Positions 16,160-24,573 of a stretch of DNA of 64,000 nucleotides are shown piece by piece; within the stretch, counting starts at the first letter, position 1, and each line of letters begins with the position of its first letter. The notes under the pieces are model-generated. The model did no database searches, was not told where the DNA came from, and saw nothing but the letters and a program-made list of their open reading frames with translations. Source of the stretch: Spirochaetota bacterium (lineage in GTDB: Bacteria; Spirochaetota; Spirochaetia; Treponematales; UBA12059); contig JAKPPT010000119.1 in assembly GCA_029547205.1 (NCBI GenBank), positions 1-64,000 of the forward strand, written 5' to 3'. The translations under genes were made by a program, and so were the position numbers.

Positions 16160-17334
16160 AACACTCATTACATACATACATCACTGAGTTTAGTGAACGA
16201 GCACGTGAGCATCGCAGGAATTTGCACCGTATACCAGAATGCGGCCTGGAGCTACCCAAAACAAATGCATATATCAGCAGTGTACTTACATCGTGCGGAT
16301 TAACTCCACAACCATGTGGTAAAGGCATTATCGCCGATGTTGGCACTTCAGGACCGCTCATCGCAATCAGAGCAGATACCGATGCCCTCCCAATTGTGGA
16401 AGAAACAGGGCTTACATTTTCCAGTACCCATCAAGGCGCAATGCATGCCTGTGGCCATGATGCGCATGCTGGTGTTCTCCTTGCACTTGCTGAGCTCATG
16501 GCAACACACCAACCAAAAGGAATGCGTGTCCGGTTCCTTTTCCAGCCCGGAGAAGAAGGGTATTTCGGAGCATGCACCATGATAGAAAGTGGCTGCCTTG
16601 AGGGAGTATCGGCAATTACAGGACTCCACGTGGGAGATTTATCCGAAGAGCTTAAACCCGGACAGGCAGGACTCATGCCCGGTGCAATGATGGCACTGAG
16701 CGATAACTTTGAAGGCATCTTTACCGGAAAGGGCGGCCATGGTTCTGCTCCACATCACACATTGGATCCAATTCCCGTGCTTGCAGAATACATACAGGCA
16801 GCGTATGCATGGAGAAGCAGAGCTCTCGATCAGCGCATGCCTTGCACGCTAAGTTTTTGTTCTGTGCATGCCGGAACTGCTCATAACATTATTCCCGGCC
16901 AGGCTGAATTCCGTGGCACATTCCGTACACTCTCGAAAACAGTTAAAGCCAAAGGTAAAAAAGAACTAACGTTGCTTGCAGAGCATATTGCACAGGCACA
17001 TGGTCTGTCTGTTAAGTTTTCCTGGATTGATGGCTATCCACCGCTCTACAATGATCCTGCAGCATCACAGCTTGCACTCACTTCCGCACAGGAAGCATTA
17101 GGAAATGATATCATAGTGCCTCTTTCCATACCCTGTATGGGAGGAGAGGATTTTGCGTATTACCTGGAGAAGGTACCGGGCTGTTTCTGGTTTATCAATA
17201 CTCAAAACCCAGAAAACGGCATAACAGCACCCAATCATAACAGTGCATTCACAGTTGATGAATCTCTCCTCTCCCGGGCGATGAGCCTCCTCATCATCAC
17301 AGCCGAAGCCTTTGCTGAACGCTATCAACATTAG
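16156..17334 (+). CDS. M20D-family amidohydrolase (N-acyl amino acid / hippurate hydrolase type)
   Basis: 392 residues, typical of the family. Metal-binding and catalytic signatures are HRRNLHRIPE near the N-terminus, IRADTDALP, HACGHDAHAG near 97-106 and QPGEEGYFGA near 133. A dimerisation insert (GKGGHGSAPH) and a C-terminal GGEDFAYYL motif follow. These zinc/manganese enzymes hydrolyse N-acylated or amide-linked amino acids in the cytoplasm; the exact substrate is not readable. The start overlaps the HD-gene stop and AAAGGA lies about 10 nt upstream. It is last in its unit and convergent with the EEP-fold gene, only 8 bases away. Confidence 0.9.
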   Translation: MKHSLHTYITEFSERAREHRRNLHRIPECGLELPKTNAYISSVLTSCGLTPQPCGKGIIADVGTSGPLIAIRADTDALPIVEETGLTFSSTHQGAMHACGHDAHAGVLLALAELMATHQPKGMRVRFLFQPGEEGYFGACTMIESGCLEGVSAITGLHVGDLSEELKPGQAGLMPGAMMALSDNFEGIFTGKGGHGSAPHHTLDPIPVLAEYIQAAYAWRSRALDQRMPCTLSFCSVHAGTAHNIIPGQAEFRGTFRTLSKTVKAKGKKELTLLAEHIAQAHGLSVKFSWIDGYPPLYNDPAASQLALTSAQEALGNDIIVPLSIPCMGGEDFAYYLEKVPGCFWFINTQNPENGITAPNHNSAFTVDESLLSRAMSLLIITAEAFAERYQH

Positions 17335-17342
17335 CACTCGCA

Positions 17343-18506
17343 CTACCGGCGAGCACCTGGTCTCATCTGGAGGGTGAGCACTATCGGTAAATGATCTGAA
17401 TAACCCTCACGTGTTTCGTTATACCATCCCAGAGGGATACCCGACTCATTCAGTAAAAACAGAGGAGGTTCTGCGGTAAATCCGCTGTATGCAATAAGTG
17501 ATCCTTCCGCAAAAAAATCACGCGTTAATAGAAAATTATCAATTCGCTCACTGCTGCTATTGAACCAATAGCTAAAACCTCCTGCGGAAAACCACGGAGA
17601 ATACAGCACGAGCGGATTATCGTTGACTGCATCTGCAAGTCCCGTTACTTCAAGACAGTGTTCCATACCAGCTCCCTGAGGCATGAGTGCAGTACAGTAT
17701 GCACCGCCAATTCGCTCATATTCATCAGGGTTACAGTTGAGATCTCCCGCTAGTATAATGCCAATGTTTGGGTTTTCTTTTTTTCGCTCGTTTATGATCC
17801 GCTTGACAAGCTCAGCAGCAAGACGGCGTTCAGGCTCGGTAATTTCAGCTCCTTCTTTTTTACTCTTCCAGTGAGCATTGAGCACAACAAGTGGAATGCC
17901 ACGAATATCCAGCTGTGCTTCAAGGAGTAACCGAACACTAGGTTTTATAGTTGCCGATGTTTGATACTGATGAGTCTTTACAGTGGTAATTGGATACTTG
18001 CTCATTATCCCTACAGTTATAGCGCCACCGTTTCGCGGAGCTGCAATAGCATATGCATAACCTCCGAGCGATTCCGATAGGTCTTTTAGCACCCGATCAT
18101 TTTCTATTTCCTGTACAAACAGAATATCGGGTTTCTGAGGACACTCTGCAAGTATTGCAGCAGTAATATTGGCAAGCCGTATTTTGTAACGTGCATCATC
18201 CCAGGTTCCTCTCGCAACGGAATATTCTCTATATTCATTACCATTATCAACAGGATCAAATAATGCCTCAACATTGTAGCTCATGAGCGTGAGCGTTTCT
18301 GTCTTAGTTTCAAAATGCGTACAAGCTGCAAAAAATGACAGCTGTACCATGACAAGTAAAACAATTGCAAGTGGTCGCCTCAAAGAATGCGATGCAACTT
18401 TTCGTTTTCTTATACAGTGGTTACCGCTTTGGCAGCGAGTTTCTGTACTGTTAGTCTCAGCCGGTGCGCTCCCCTTTTGATTGTTTTGCAGGATGTTTGT
18501 TTTCAT
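17343..18506 (-). CDS. Exported endonuclease/exonuclease/phosphatase-fold lipoprotein
   Basis: 387 residues. About 35 basic, polar residues precede a hydrophobic segment ending FFAAC, a probable lipobox near residue 62; this long n-region is unusual. The EEP fold is evident from MSYNVEALFDP (metal-binding Asn), DILFVQEIEND (catalytic Glu), LNAHWKSK, ILAGDLNCNPDE and the final YSDHLPIVLTL with the catalytic Asp-His. Members cleave DNA, RNA or phosphoesters; an extracellular nuclease or sphingomyelinase-like role is possible. GGAGG about 8 nt before ATG 18506 supports the long start. That start lies 50 bp inside the 3' end of purC on the same strand. Confidence 0.85.
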   Translation of the reverse strand: MKTNILQNNQKGSAPAETNSTETRCQSGNHCIRKRKVASHSLRRPLAIVLLVMVQLSFFAACTHFETKTETLTLMSYNVEALFDPVDNGNEYREYSVARGTWDDARYKIRLANITAAILAECPQKPDILFVQEIENDRVLKDLSESLGGYAYAIAAPRNGGAITVGIMSKYPITTVKTHQYQTSATIKPSVRLLLEAQLDIRGIPLVVLNAHWKSKKEGAEITEPERRLAAELVKRIINERKKENPNIGIILAGDLNCNPDEYERIGGAYCTALMPQGAGMEHCLEVTGLADAVNDNPLVLYSPWFSAGGFSYWFNSSSERIDNFLLTRDFFAEGSLIAYSGFTAEPPLFLLNESGIPLGWYNETREGYSDHLPIVLTLQMRPGARR

Positions 18507-19494
18507 TGAATGCCTCCGCTATAATTAACGTGCAGGCATCATGTATTGCATGCGGATCCTCTAAAATTGGGGCAAACTGTTCACCGGTAATAGTTTCAAA
18601 GGCAGTAATGTATTGCTGTGCTGTCGCGATACGGATTTCATCGGTTATCACGGGAGGCTCACCATCCCCGCTGAACCCATTGCTCATGAGCCAGCGTCGG
18701 AAGGTTTCTTTATCTAACTCTTTCTGATGACTCCCGTTTTTAAAGAGCTCTTCATACGATTCGCTGTACCAGTAGCGGCTTGAATCTGGTGTGTGAATTT
18801 CATCAGCGAGCACAAGCTCGCCATTGAGTATTCCAAATTCATATTTGGTGTCCACAAGAATTAAACCGCGCTCTTGAGCGAGCGCCTGCCCTCGTTTAAA
18901 TACCGCGAGTGCTTTGCGTTCCACCTCAGCCCATACATCTTTGTCCACAAGACCGCTCGTTACAATTTCTTCACAGCTGATAGGCTTATCATGACCACTT
19001 TCAGCCTTTGTGGAAGGCGTTAGTATTGGCTCTGGAAATTGTTGACAGTATCGAAGTCCTCCGGGAAGTTTTATACCAGAAACCGGTTTGCCTTCCTGAT
19101 AATCACGCCAGGCTGATCCTGTCAAATAACCGCGAACTACTACCTCGACTGGAAGCATGGAACAGCGGCGTCCGATCATGCAGCGACCTGTTTCGAGCAC
19201 TGCATCATGTCCTCCGAGCTCATCGGGAGATACTAAATGATTTTTTATAATGTCCTCTGTGTGTTTAAACCACCAATAGGCAATTCGTGTGAGAATTTCG
19301 CCTTTATATGGCACTGTGGAAAGTACACGGTCGAACGCAGAAATTCTATCGCTTGCAACAAGCGCAATCGTATCATCACGAGTTATTACATCCCGCACCT
19401 TACCGCGATAGAGCTTACACCCATGGGGTACTGTCTGCTCACTCAATTCATGAAATGTCTTTGAAAGCGCTTGTGCGATATTAGTACTTGTCAT
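18457..19494 (-). CDS. purC: Phosphoribosylaminoimidazole-succinocarboxamide synthase (SAICAR synthetase)
   Basis: 345 residues, the long form resembling yeast Ade1 more than the about 240-residue E. coli type. It joins CAIR and aspartate using ATP in purine synthesis. Recognisable motifs are LYRGKVRDV near the N-terminus, ASDRISAFD, VEVVVRGYLTGSAW, LVDTKYEFG and LADEIHTPDSSRYW. It lies 8 bases after clpP on the same strand, with a partial AAGG ribosome site. Its end overlaps the start of the EEP lipoprotein by 50 bp, an unusually long same-strand overlap. No other pur gene is visible here. Confidence 0.97.
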   Translation of the reverse strand: MTSTNIAQALSKTFHELSEQTVPHGCKLYRGKVRDVITRDDTIALVASDRISAFDRVLSTVPYKGEILTRIAYWWFKHTEDIIKNHLVSPDELGGHDAVLETGRCMIGRRCSMLPVEVVVRGYLTGSAWRDYQEGKPVSGIKLPGGLRYCQQFPEPILTPSTKAESGHDKPISCEEIVTSGLVDKDVWAEVERKALAVFKRGQALAQERGLILVDTKYEFGILNGELVLADEIHTPDSSRYWYSESYEELFKNGSHQKELDKETFRRWLMSNGFSGDGEPPVITDEIRIATAQQYITAFETITGEQFAPILEDPHAIHDACTLIIAEAFNENKHPAKQSKGERTG

Positions 19495-19502
19495 AGTGTG
19501 CC

Positions 19503-20120
19503 TTATACACCAAGTTCGTCACGAGTTCGCACAACACGCGATATGAGGCCATACTGTAATGCTTCATCGCTGTTCATCCAGTAATCACGGTCTGTATCTT
19601 TCATGACCCGTTCAATGCTCTGGCCTGTTTCTTCTGCAATAATTTTGTTGATACGATCCTTTGTTTTTTCGATTTCTTTTGCATGGATTTCGATTTCGGT
19701 AGCAACACCGCGCAGTCCAGAAAGCGGTTGATGAATAAGATAGTGTGAATTGGGAAGCCCTATCCTCCGTTCTTTTGGTGCACTCAGCAAAATCAGCGCT
19801 CCAGCACTTGCAACAAGTCCCATACCGATCATCCAAACTGGTGCTTTAATAAATCGAGCCATATCAAAAATAGCAAAACCTGCATCAACATCCCCACCAG
19901 GAGAATCGATCATCACCTTGATGGGATCGGAGCCACGCTGTTCAAGAATGAGTAATTGTCGAATCACTCGTTCAGCTAATTCTTTATCAACAGTACCAGA
20001 GAGAAGAATTGTACGTGTTTCTAAAAATTTTTCCACAAGAGCATCAGATGCATGCTTTTGCTTCTCTTCCTCTTCTTCCTGATTATATACAAAATGCGAT
20101 ATCGTTCGACTGTTGTGCAT
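19503..20120 (-). CDS. clpP: ATP-dependent Clp protease proteolytic subunit
   Basis: 205 residues. The catalytic serine is S105 in GLVASAGAL, the histidine H130 in SHYLIHQP, and the aspartate lies in the KDTDRDYWM region near 175-180. IDSPGGDVDAG forms the oxyanion strand. The VASAGA serine context, instead of the common AASMGA, marks a divergent ClpP paralogue such as those accompanying a second ClpP in spirochaetes and actinobacteria. ClpP chambers degrade substrates delivered by ClpA/ClpX/ClpC. The start is ATG 20120 (AGAGG about 7 nt upstream), not the longer frame. purC follows after 8 bases. The acidic N-terminus (a run of five Glu) is unusual. Confidence 0.93.
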   Translation of the reverse strand: MHNSRTISHFVYNQEEEEEKQKHASDALVEKFLETRTILLSGTVDKELAERVIRQLLILEQRGSDPIKVMIDSPGGDVDAGFAIFDMARFIKAPVWMIGMGLVASAGALILLSAPKERRIGLPNSHYLIHQPLSGLRGVATEIEIHAKEIEKTKDRINKIIAEETGQSIERVMKDTDRDYWMNSDEALQYGLISRVVRTRDELGV

Positions 20121-20199
20121 ACATGCCTCTTTTTTCAAAAATTTGCGGTTATTACGCCAGATCTGTGCTAATAATAACAAAAATTACTAAAAAAAGCTA

Positions 20200-20226
20200 T
20201 TGTAAAACTATTTTTTTCGATACAAT
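20200..20226 (+). promoter_or_regulatory. Putative leaderless promoter of the TtcA-like gene
   Basis: TACAAT (20221-20226) lies 7 nt before ATG 20234. The best -35 match is TTGTAA (20200-20205), with a short 15-base spacer. Confidence 0.4.
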
Positions 20227-20233
20227 TCTCAAC

Positions 20234-21004
20234 ATGAAAGCCATTCAAAAATCGATGCTCAAAGCTATTACTCAATTTAATATGCTTCCAAAAGGTGCAA
20301 AAGTGCTTGTAGCTGTATCGGGCGGTAAAGATTCTGCAGCGCTGCTCTGGCACCTTGCGGAAATTGCAAACTGGAACAGCTATCTGCTCACACTCATTCC
20401 TGCTGTAACGAGCCCACTCTACCCAGACCCAGCGTGGGAAAAACGCCTTACATTTCTTAACGCATTGTGTGCATCGCTTGGGCTTACGCTAAAAGTACTA
20501 TCACTCGATTCTGAAGATTGTCCCGAACCTGTCTGTAAGACAGGCTTAGAACGCTGCACGTTAAAAACAGAAGCAAGTGAATCTTGTTTTATCTGTTCAC
20601 AGCTGCGGCGCAAAATTCTTTTTAGAGAAACATACATAGAGGGCTGTGATTGTATTGCGTTTGGCCACCACCTCGATGATATTCTCACAACAGCACTCAT
20701 GAATATACTGCAACATGGCTCTTGCGAGGGTATGGAGCCGATACGCACATATCCACAAGCAGGTTTCAAATTGATACGGCCACTCGTATACGTACCCGAA
20801 GCTACTATCATAAAGTTTAGATCGATGATAGGATGGGACTCATACACGTGTTCATGCAGTATTGGCGCTGAAGGAACACGAAACGAATATAGAATACGGC
20901 TCGAAAAACTTACTGAGGGTTCTATCCAGCAAAAGCGCAATCTGCTTAGAGGATTATACTCGAATCACCTCGTTAATAAGTTTTCCGAGGAGACCGTCCT
21001 CTGA
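20234..21004 (+). CDS. TtcA-like PP-loop tRNA thiolation protein
   Basis: 256 residues. The ATP pyrophosphatase loop SGGKDS is at 29-34, CFIC (C118, C121) provides the cysteine pair that holds an iron-sulfur cluster in TtcA, and GHHLDDILTT completes the signature. TtcA adds sulfur to cytidine 32 of tRNAs; other members of this group act on different positions, so the gene symbol is withheld. There is no Shine-Dalgarno: TACAAT (20221-20226) ends 7 nt before ATG 20234, suggesting a leaderless mRNA. Two further Cys (TCSCS) near the C-terminus may be the third cluster ligand. The 3' end overlaps the convergent flgF-like gene by 51 bp. Confidence 0.85.
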   Translation: MKAIQKSMLKAITQFNMLPKGAKVLVAVSGGKDSAALLWHLAEIANWNSYLLTLIPAVTSPLYPDPAWEKRLTFLNALCASLGLTLKVLSLDSEDCPEPVCKTGLERCTLKTEASESCFICSQLRRKILFRETYIEGCDCIAFGHHLDDILTTALMNILQHGSCEGMEPIRTYPQAGFKLIRPLVYVPEATIIKFRSMIGWDSYTCSCSIGAEGTRNEYRIRLEKLTEGSIQQKRNLLRGLYSNHLVNKFSEETVL

Positions 21005-21802
21005 TTGAATAGTCTTTTGATTTGCATCATACGCACGGTTTACTTCAATCATACGGACCATTTCGGTTACCGGGTTTACATTTGCAGCTTCCACAAAACC
21101 CTGTATAACAGTTGGTCTTTCTTCTCCCTGTACAATTTGCGCTGGTCCTGACTCTTCGGTTGCCATCCACAAGCTCGATCCCTGTTTGGCAATATACCGT
21201 ACGGTTTCAAAGTTAATAATTTTTAGCGTGTCAAGCAAAACTGGTTCTTCCCAGGCGTTCTCTTCGCGACCAATGAGTCGGTCTGGGTTTTCCGGATACT
21301 TAGCGTTGATCCATACACGGCCTTCTTTATCAATAAGGAAATTATTTTCCTGTACGCGTATGGGACCATGTTCACCCATAACGGGATACCCTTCTTTGGT
21401 TTCCAGGTATCCTTCCTTACCTAAAATAAACGCTCCATTTCTCGTATAACGTTCACCATTGGGAGTCATTACACACAAAAATCCTTTGCCATCGAGCGCA
21501 ATATCAAAATCGCTCTCGGTTGCTTTGAGTGCCCCCTGTTCAAACTCGGTAAAAAGTTCATTCGTTTCTACACCTGTCCCTACTTTGCCTACTATCGGAG
21601 CCATATCGCCAGAACCAAGCGGATGCAGATAGAGCCCATCGTCATTCATACGGCGCAGTAAAAGTTCAGCGAACGCTTTATGGACAGCAACATCGCGCTT
21701 GTATCCATTAGTGTCAACATTTGCTAGATTATTTGAAATTGCATCGAGCCGCACTTGCTGTGCAGCCATACCGCTCGCACCTGTGTACCAGCCACGTATC
21801 AT
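20954..21802 (-). CDS. flgF: Flagellar basal-body rod / hook protein, FlgF-FlgG family
   Basis: 282 residues. The N-terminal flagellar rod motif (MAAQQVRLDAISNNLANVDT, then NGYKRD) and the C-terminal heptad region (VNPVTEMVRMIEVNRAYDAN) are both intact, with a central domain of FlgF/FlgG type. The product assembles the rod of the periplasmic flagellum. FlgF and FlgG are hard to separate by eye; FlgF is preferred on the divergent centre. No other flagellar gene is adjacent, whereas flgF usually sits beside flgG. GAGGAG is 7 nt before the ATG. A TATAAT promoter and an 8-bp stem palindrome lie in the leader. The 3' end overlaps the TtcA-like gene by 51 bp. Confidence 0.85.
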   Translation of the reverse strand: MIRGWYTGASGMAAQQVRLDAISNNLANVDTNGYKRDVAVHKAFAELLLRRMNDDGLYLHPLGSGDMAPIVGKVGTGVETNELFTEFEQGALKATESDFDIALDGKGFLCVMTPNGERYTRNGAFILGKEGYLETKEGYPVMGEHGPIRVQENNFLIDKEGRVWINAKYPENPDRLIGREENAWEEPVLLDTLKIINFETVRYIAKQGSSLWMATEESGPAQIVQGEERPTVIQGFVEAANVNPVTEMVRMIEVNRAYDANQKTIQSEDGLLGKLINEVIRV

Positions 21803-21813
21803 ACAAGCTCCTC

Positions 21814-21859
21814 ATATTCCATTCTGGAATATTATAAACAGTGTATACCGATATTGTCG
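21814..21859 (-). promoter_or_regulatory. Promoter and leader palindrome of the flgF-like gene
   Basis: TATAAT (21831-21836, minus strand) has CCGACA about 18 bases upstream. An inverted repeat ATATTCCA/TGGAATAT (21814-21832) lies between the promoter and the GAGGAG ribosome site, touching both. It could act as an operator or an mRNA hairpin. Confidence 0.4.
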
Positions 21860-21949
21860 GCTAAACTGAGAAAAAAATGAGCGGGAAACCTGTTACCGGG
21901 TTCAAACACTCTGTGATTAGCTGTACGTTGTGGCATATGCAGCATGGCA

Positions 21950-22396
21950 CTAAAGCGAGATTACTTTTTCAGCATCAATCTCTTTAAGGTATATCTTTTC
22001 ATATCTTCCGGAATTGGGATAAGCTGGAACATCAGGGGCATACGTTGCCATAAAGAAAAAGATGATGTCGGTCATATCATCCTGTGATTCTATACAAGAA
22101 TAGCGGAAAAATATTTTATCTTCATGTAAAAGTAAAATAGTTCGGCGACGCTCATCTTTTTCAAGTTCTGGATCTGTTGCAGAGCGGAGCGTTGCTCTAA
22201 GCCCGCCGTAATAGGAACGCACAATCGCATACAAATTCATTTTTCCTCTCGTATCCTGAAAGTACAGCTCCACTATGCCTGCAACCGCTGGAACCTGAGT
22301 ATTGATAATGTGTTTATCTGCCTTGATGAGCGGTGACCAGCGTACAGTGAAATAGACATCGTTTCCGTGCTCTTGCCGGGTTATTTCATAGTTCAC
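21950..22396 (-). CDS. Conserved-looking hypothetical protein
   Basis: 148 residues, cytoplasmic, with no recognised domain. It is rich in aromatic and charged residues (VYFTVRWSPLIKADKHI, KIYLKEIDAEKVI), compatible with a small alpha/beta or beta-sandwich protein. The start is GTG 22396. It lacks a Shine-Dalgarno but has TATACT (22403-22408) ending 6 nt upstream, so it also fits the leaderless pattern. It stands alone between the flgF-like gene and the NYN-domain gene. I cannot suggest a function. Confidence 0.65.
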   Translation of the reverse strand: MNYEITRQEHGNDVYFTVRWSPLIKADKHIINTQVPAVAGIVELYFQDTRGKMNLYAIVRSYYGGLRATLRSATDPELEKDERRRTILLLHEDKIFFRYSCIESQDDMTDIIFFFMATYAPDVPAYPNSGRYEKIYLKEIDAEKVISL

Positions 22397-22402
22397 ATAT
22401 TC

Positions 22403-22431
22403 AGTATAACCCGAATATGGAATATTGAAAA
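22403..22431 (-). promoter_or_regulatory. Putative leaderless promoter of the 148-residue protein
   Basis: On the minus strand, TTTTCA (22426-22431), 17 bases, TATACT (22403-22408) and 6 nt precede the GTG start codon. Confidence 0.4.
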
Positions 22432-22541
22432 GTTCAGGGCTGGATTCACGGTATTGAGTTTATGCATGACCATATTTACTGATACAGCATTGTTTATTAT
22501 GATTACAGCAGTAAATATAGTAAACATTGAAAGGAAACAGT

Positions 22542-23303
22542 ATGACTGGTATTTCAAAAAACGAACAGAGCAATCAACTCAAGCTCGCACTTTTAATCGA
22601 TGCTGACAATACACAGCCTTCGATTATCGAGGGCCTGCTTGCTGAAGTTGCAAAATACGGTATCGCAAGCGTCAAACGAATTTATGGCGATTGGACAGCA
22701 CCTAACCTCAAACAATGGAAGGAAAGCCTTCTCCTCTATGCAATTCAACCCATCCAGCAATTCTCGTATACGAGCGGCAAAAATGCAACAGACAGTGCGC
22801 TCATCATTGATGCAATGGACCTGTTATATACCGAGAAACTCGATGGTTTTTGCATAGTATCGAGTGATTCTGATTTTACCCGACTTGCTGCGCGGCTCCG
22901 TGAAGCAGGAAAACTTGTGCTTGGTTTTGGAGAAAGGAAAACCCCAAAACCATTCGTTGCAGCATGTGATAAATTTATTTTTACTGAAATTCTCCGTAAA
23001 ACAGAAGATGAAGCTCCTCAGAACCGTTCTGAACAGAGTAAGAAAACACCAGATTACAGGCTCGATAAAAAACTGCAGCAGTTGCTTATAGCTGCGTTTG
23101 AAGATTCTGCTGATGATTCAGGTTGGGCATACCTTGGATCAGTGGGCCAATACATTGCAAACCGCCAGCCCGAATTTGATCCTCGTAATTTTGGTTTTAG
23201 AAAACTTGCAGATCTTATAAAAGCAAGCGCATGGTTTGATGTTGAAGAACGATCAAGTCCTGTGGATCAAGGTAAACTTATCTATATCCGCATAAAAAAA
23301 TAA
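22542..23303 (+). CDS. NYN-domain (LabA/PIN-like) protein with C-terminal OST-HTH/LOTUS domain
   Basis: 253 residues. The NYN nuclease-like domain spans about 10-160: LALLIDADNTQ with the first Asp cluster, GDWTAPNLKQW, GKNATDSALIIDAMDLL and CIVSSDSDFTRLA with the second acidic pair. Residues about 180-250 form an OST-HTH (LOTUS) fold ending GKLIYIRIKK. NYN proteins are predicted PIN-like ribonucleases and LOTUS domains bind RNA, so an RNA-processing role is inferred. AAAGGA is 7 nt before ATG 22542, preferred over a TTG five codons earlier. It is followed by the HU gene. Confidence 0.85.
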   Translation: MTGISKNEQSNQLKLALLIDADNTQPSIIEGLLAEVAKYGIASVKRIYGDWTAPNLKQWKESLLLYAIQPIQQFSYTSGKNATDSALIIDAMDLLYTEKLDGFCIVSSDSDFTRLAARLREAGKLVLGFGERKTPKPFVAACDKFIFTEILRKTEDEAPQNRSEQSKKTPDYRLDKKLQQLLIAAFEDSADDSGWAYLGSVGQYIANRQPEFDPRNFGFRKLADLIKASAWFDVEERSSPVDQGKLIYIRIKK

Positions 23304-23330
23304 GCTATTTCATGCTCTTGCACAAAAATA

Positions 23331-23360
23331 CTTGCAGTTTGCAAGAATTCATATTATGAT
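23331..23360 (+). promoter_or_regulatory. Promoter of the HU gene with overlapping inverted repeat
   Basis: TTGCAG (23332-23337), 17 bases and TATGAT (23355-23360) leave a leader of about 26 nt containing a GGAGATG ribosome site. CTTGCA-GTT-TGCAAG (23331-23345) overlaps the -35 as a potential operator. Confidence 0.55.
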
Positions 23361-23392
23361 AAAGTATCTTTATATTTTTGGAGATGTACAAT

Positions 23393-23821
23393 ATGGCCCA
23401 ATCAACTAAAACAGCCAAAAAACCGGCAAAAACTGCTGCAAAAACTGCAGTAAAAAAACCTGTATCCGTAAAAGAAAAAAAGGTAGAAAAGAAAGCTGTG
23501 CTGCCTGAAAAATTTACATTAACAACTATGTCAGCATATCTTGCTGACAGCAGAGGCATCAGCCGTAAAGAAGCCCGTGAAATTCTCGATACAGTTTTTT
23601 CAATGATCGAAGCAGGAGTAATTCAGGGTGCACGTGTTCCCGTGGGTAATCTTGGTAAAGTGTTTGCAAAAATTAAACCTGCAACCAAAGCACGTATGGG
23701 ACGCAATCCTCGCACTGGTGAAACTATGAAAATTCCTGCAAAAAAAGAAACAAAAGTTCCACGTTTTTCTTTTACTAAAGCATTCAAAGAAGCTGTTCTT
23801 AAAGCAAAAATTTCTAAATAA
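23393..23821 (+). CDS. HU-family DNA-binding protein with lysine/alanine-rich N-terminal arm
   Basis: 142 residues against about 90 for plain HU. Residues 1-45 are Lys, Ala, Thr and Val rich (repeated AKTAA/KKP units), resembling histone H1 tails. The HU/IHF fold follows: RGISRKEAREILDTVF, VPVGNLGKVFAKI, then the beta-arm sequence KARMGRNPRTGE. HU bends and packages DNA; such tails add nonspecific binding. GGAGATG about 7 nt upstream supports ATG 23393. It has its own promoter and a strong terminator, so it is a monocistronic, probably highly expressed gene. Confidence 0.93.
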   Translation: MAQSTKTAKKPAKTAAKTAVKKPVSVKEKKVEKKAVLPEKFTLTTMSAYLADSRGISRKEAREILDTVFSMIEAGVIQGARVPVGNLGKVFAKIKPATKARMGRNPRTGETMKIPAKKETKVPRFSFTKAFKEAVLKAKISK

Positions 23822-23854
23822 TTCCTGGGAATACATCAATTATCTATACACTAT

Positions 23855-23888
23855 AAAAAAAGCTCCGTTCACTACGGAGCTTTTTTTG
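23855..23888 (+). terminator. Intrinsic terminator of the HU gene
   Basis: Stem AGCTCCGT/ACGGAGCT (23861-23868, 23874-23881) with a 5-nt loop is followed by seven T. An A-run on the left side means it could also work on the minus strand for the ECF gene. Confidence 0.9.
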
Positions 23889-24005
23889 GTTGATTATTTT
23901 TTCTAAGAAGTGACATTGCAGCCTCGTACTATTAATTTCGTGCATTCCTCAGGAGCGCTTCTCAACAGCCTAAAAGCGCTCCCTTTAGCTGCAAAACAGG
24001 TAGAA

Positions 24006-24566
24006 CTATGAATTGATGGTATTCGTTCTGTTTGTATCAGCTAATAATTTGCTGAGCAGGTATGTCCCTGCAGGCAGAACAACCAACATGATAAGTGCAG
24101 AAACAAGCCCCGGAACAAAGCTTTTTTCCCAAAATTTTAGTACTGATCCAGCAGCTTTCACAGCGTTTAGCATTGCAAGAGTATAAACAAGTCTTCCTGC
24201 AATCATTGCTAACAACGTGCTTACAATAGTATCAAGCTTAAATTTTCTAAACAATCCCGCAAACATGCCATACGCAGCAAGCTCAAGCGTCATGGGAAGC
24301 AGTATGGGAAGCTTGGGTAGCCCGGAAAGCATAAAGCTTATCATCGGACTGGATGCCCCTGCAATGAAACCTCCAACAGGGCCAAAAACAAGCCCGCAGA
24401 GCAAAACAGTCCAGTGCATAGGAAGCAACACTGCACCATTAAGACCAAGCGTATGCACCAGTGCAGGAAGCACAACAGTTACAGCAATAAGTAACCCTGT
24501 TACAATAACTCGTACTGGATTATTTATCCGAACCAGTGGCGGATTGAGTAAAGCTATATATTCCAT
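24006..24566 (-). CDS. ECF transporter substrate-binding (S) component
   Basis: 186 residues with about six hydrophobic segments. The central stretch (MHWTVLLCGLVFGPVGGFIAG, then PMTLELAAYGMFAGLF) is typical of ECF S-components, which capture vitamins or related micronutrients and share an energising EcfAAT module encoded elsewhere. The ligand is not readable, and no riboswitch is seen upstream that would name it. There is no ribosome site: TATAGT (24574-24579) ends 7 nt before the ATG and TTGACC lies 17 bases further, so the mRNA is probably leaderless. It diverges from the EamA transporter. Confidence 0.82.
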   Translation of the reverse strand: MEYIALLNPPLVRINNPVRVIVTGLLIAVTVVLPALVHTLGLNGAVLLPMHWTVLLCGLVFGPVGGFIAGASSPMISFMLSGLPKLPILLPMTLELAAYGMFAGLFRKFKLDTIVSTLLAMIAGRLVYTLAMLNAVKAAGSVLKFWEKSFVPGLVSALIMLVVLPAGTYLLSKLLADTNRTNTINS

Positions 24567-24573
24567 AGTCTTG

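Noticed and set aside
20009-20233. 75-residue N-terminal extension of the TtcA-like protein
   Set aside because: It is antisense to clpP and its leader and has no family similarity; ATG 20234 begins right at the conserved domain and follows a -10 box.
23331-23345. CTTGCA-GTT-TGCAAG before HU as a regulatory finding on its own
   Set aside because: A 6-bp inverted repeat is common by chance in AT-rich DNA; it is mentioned with the promoter but not scored.
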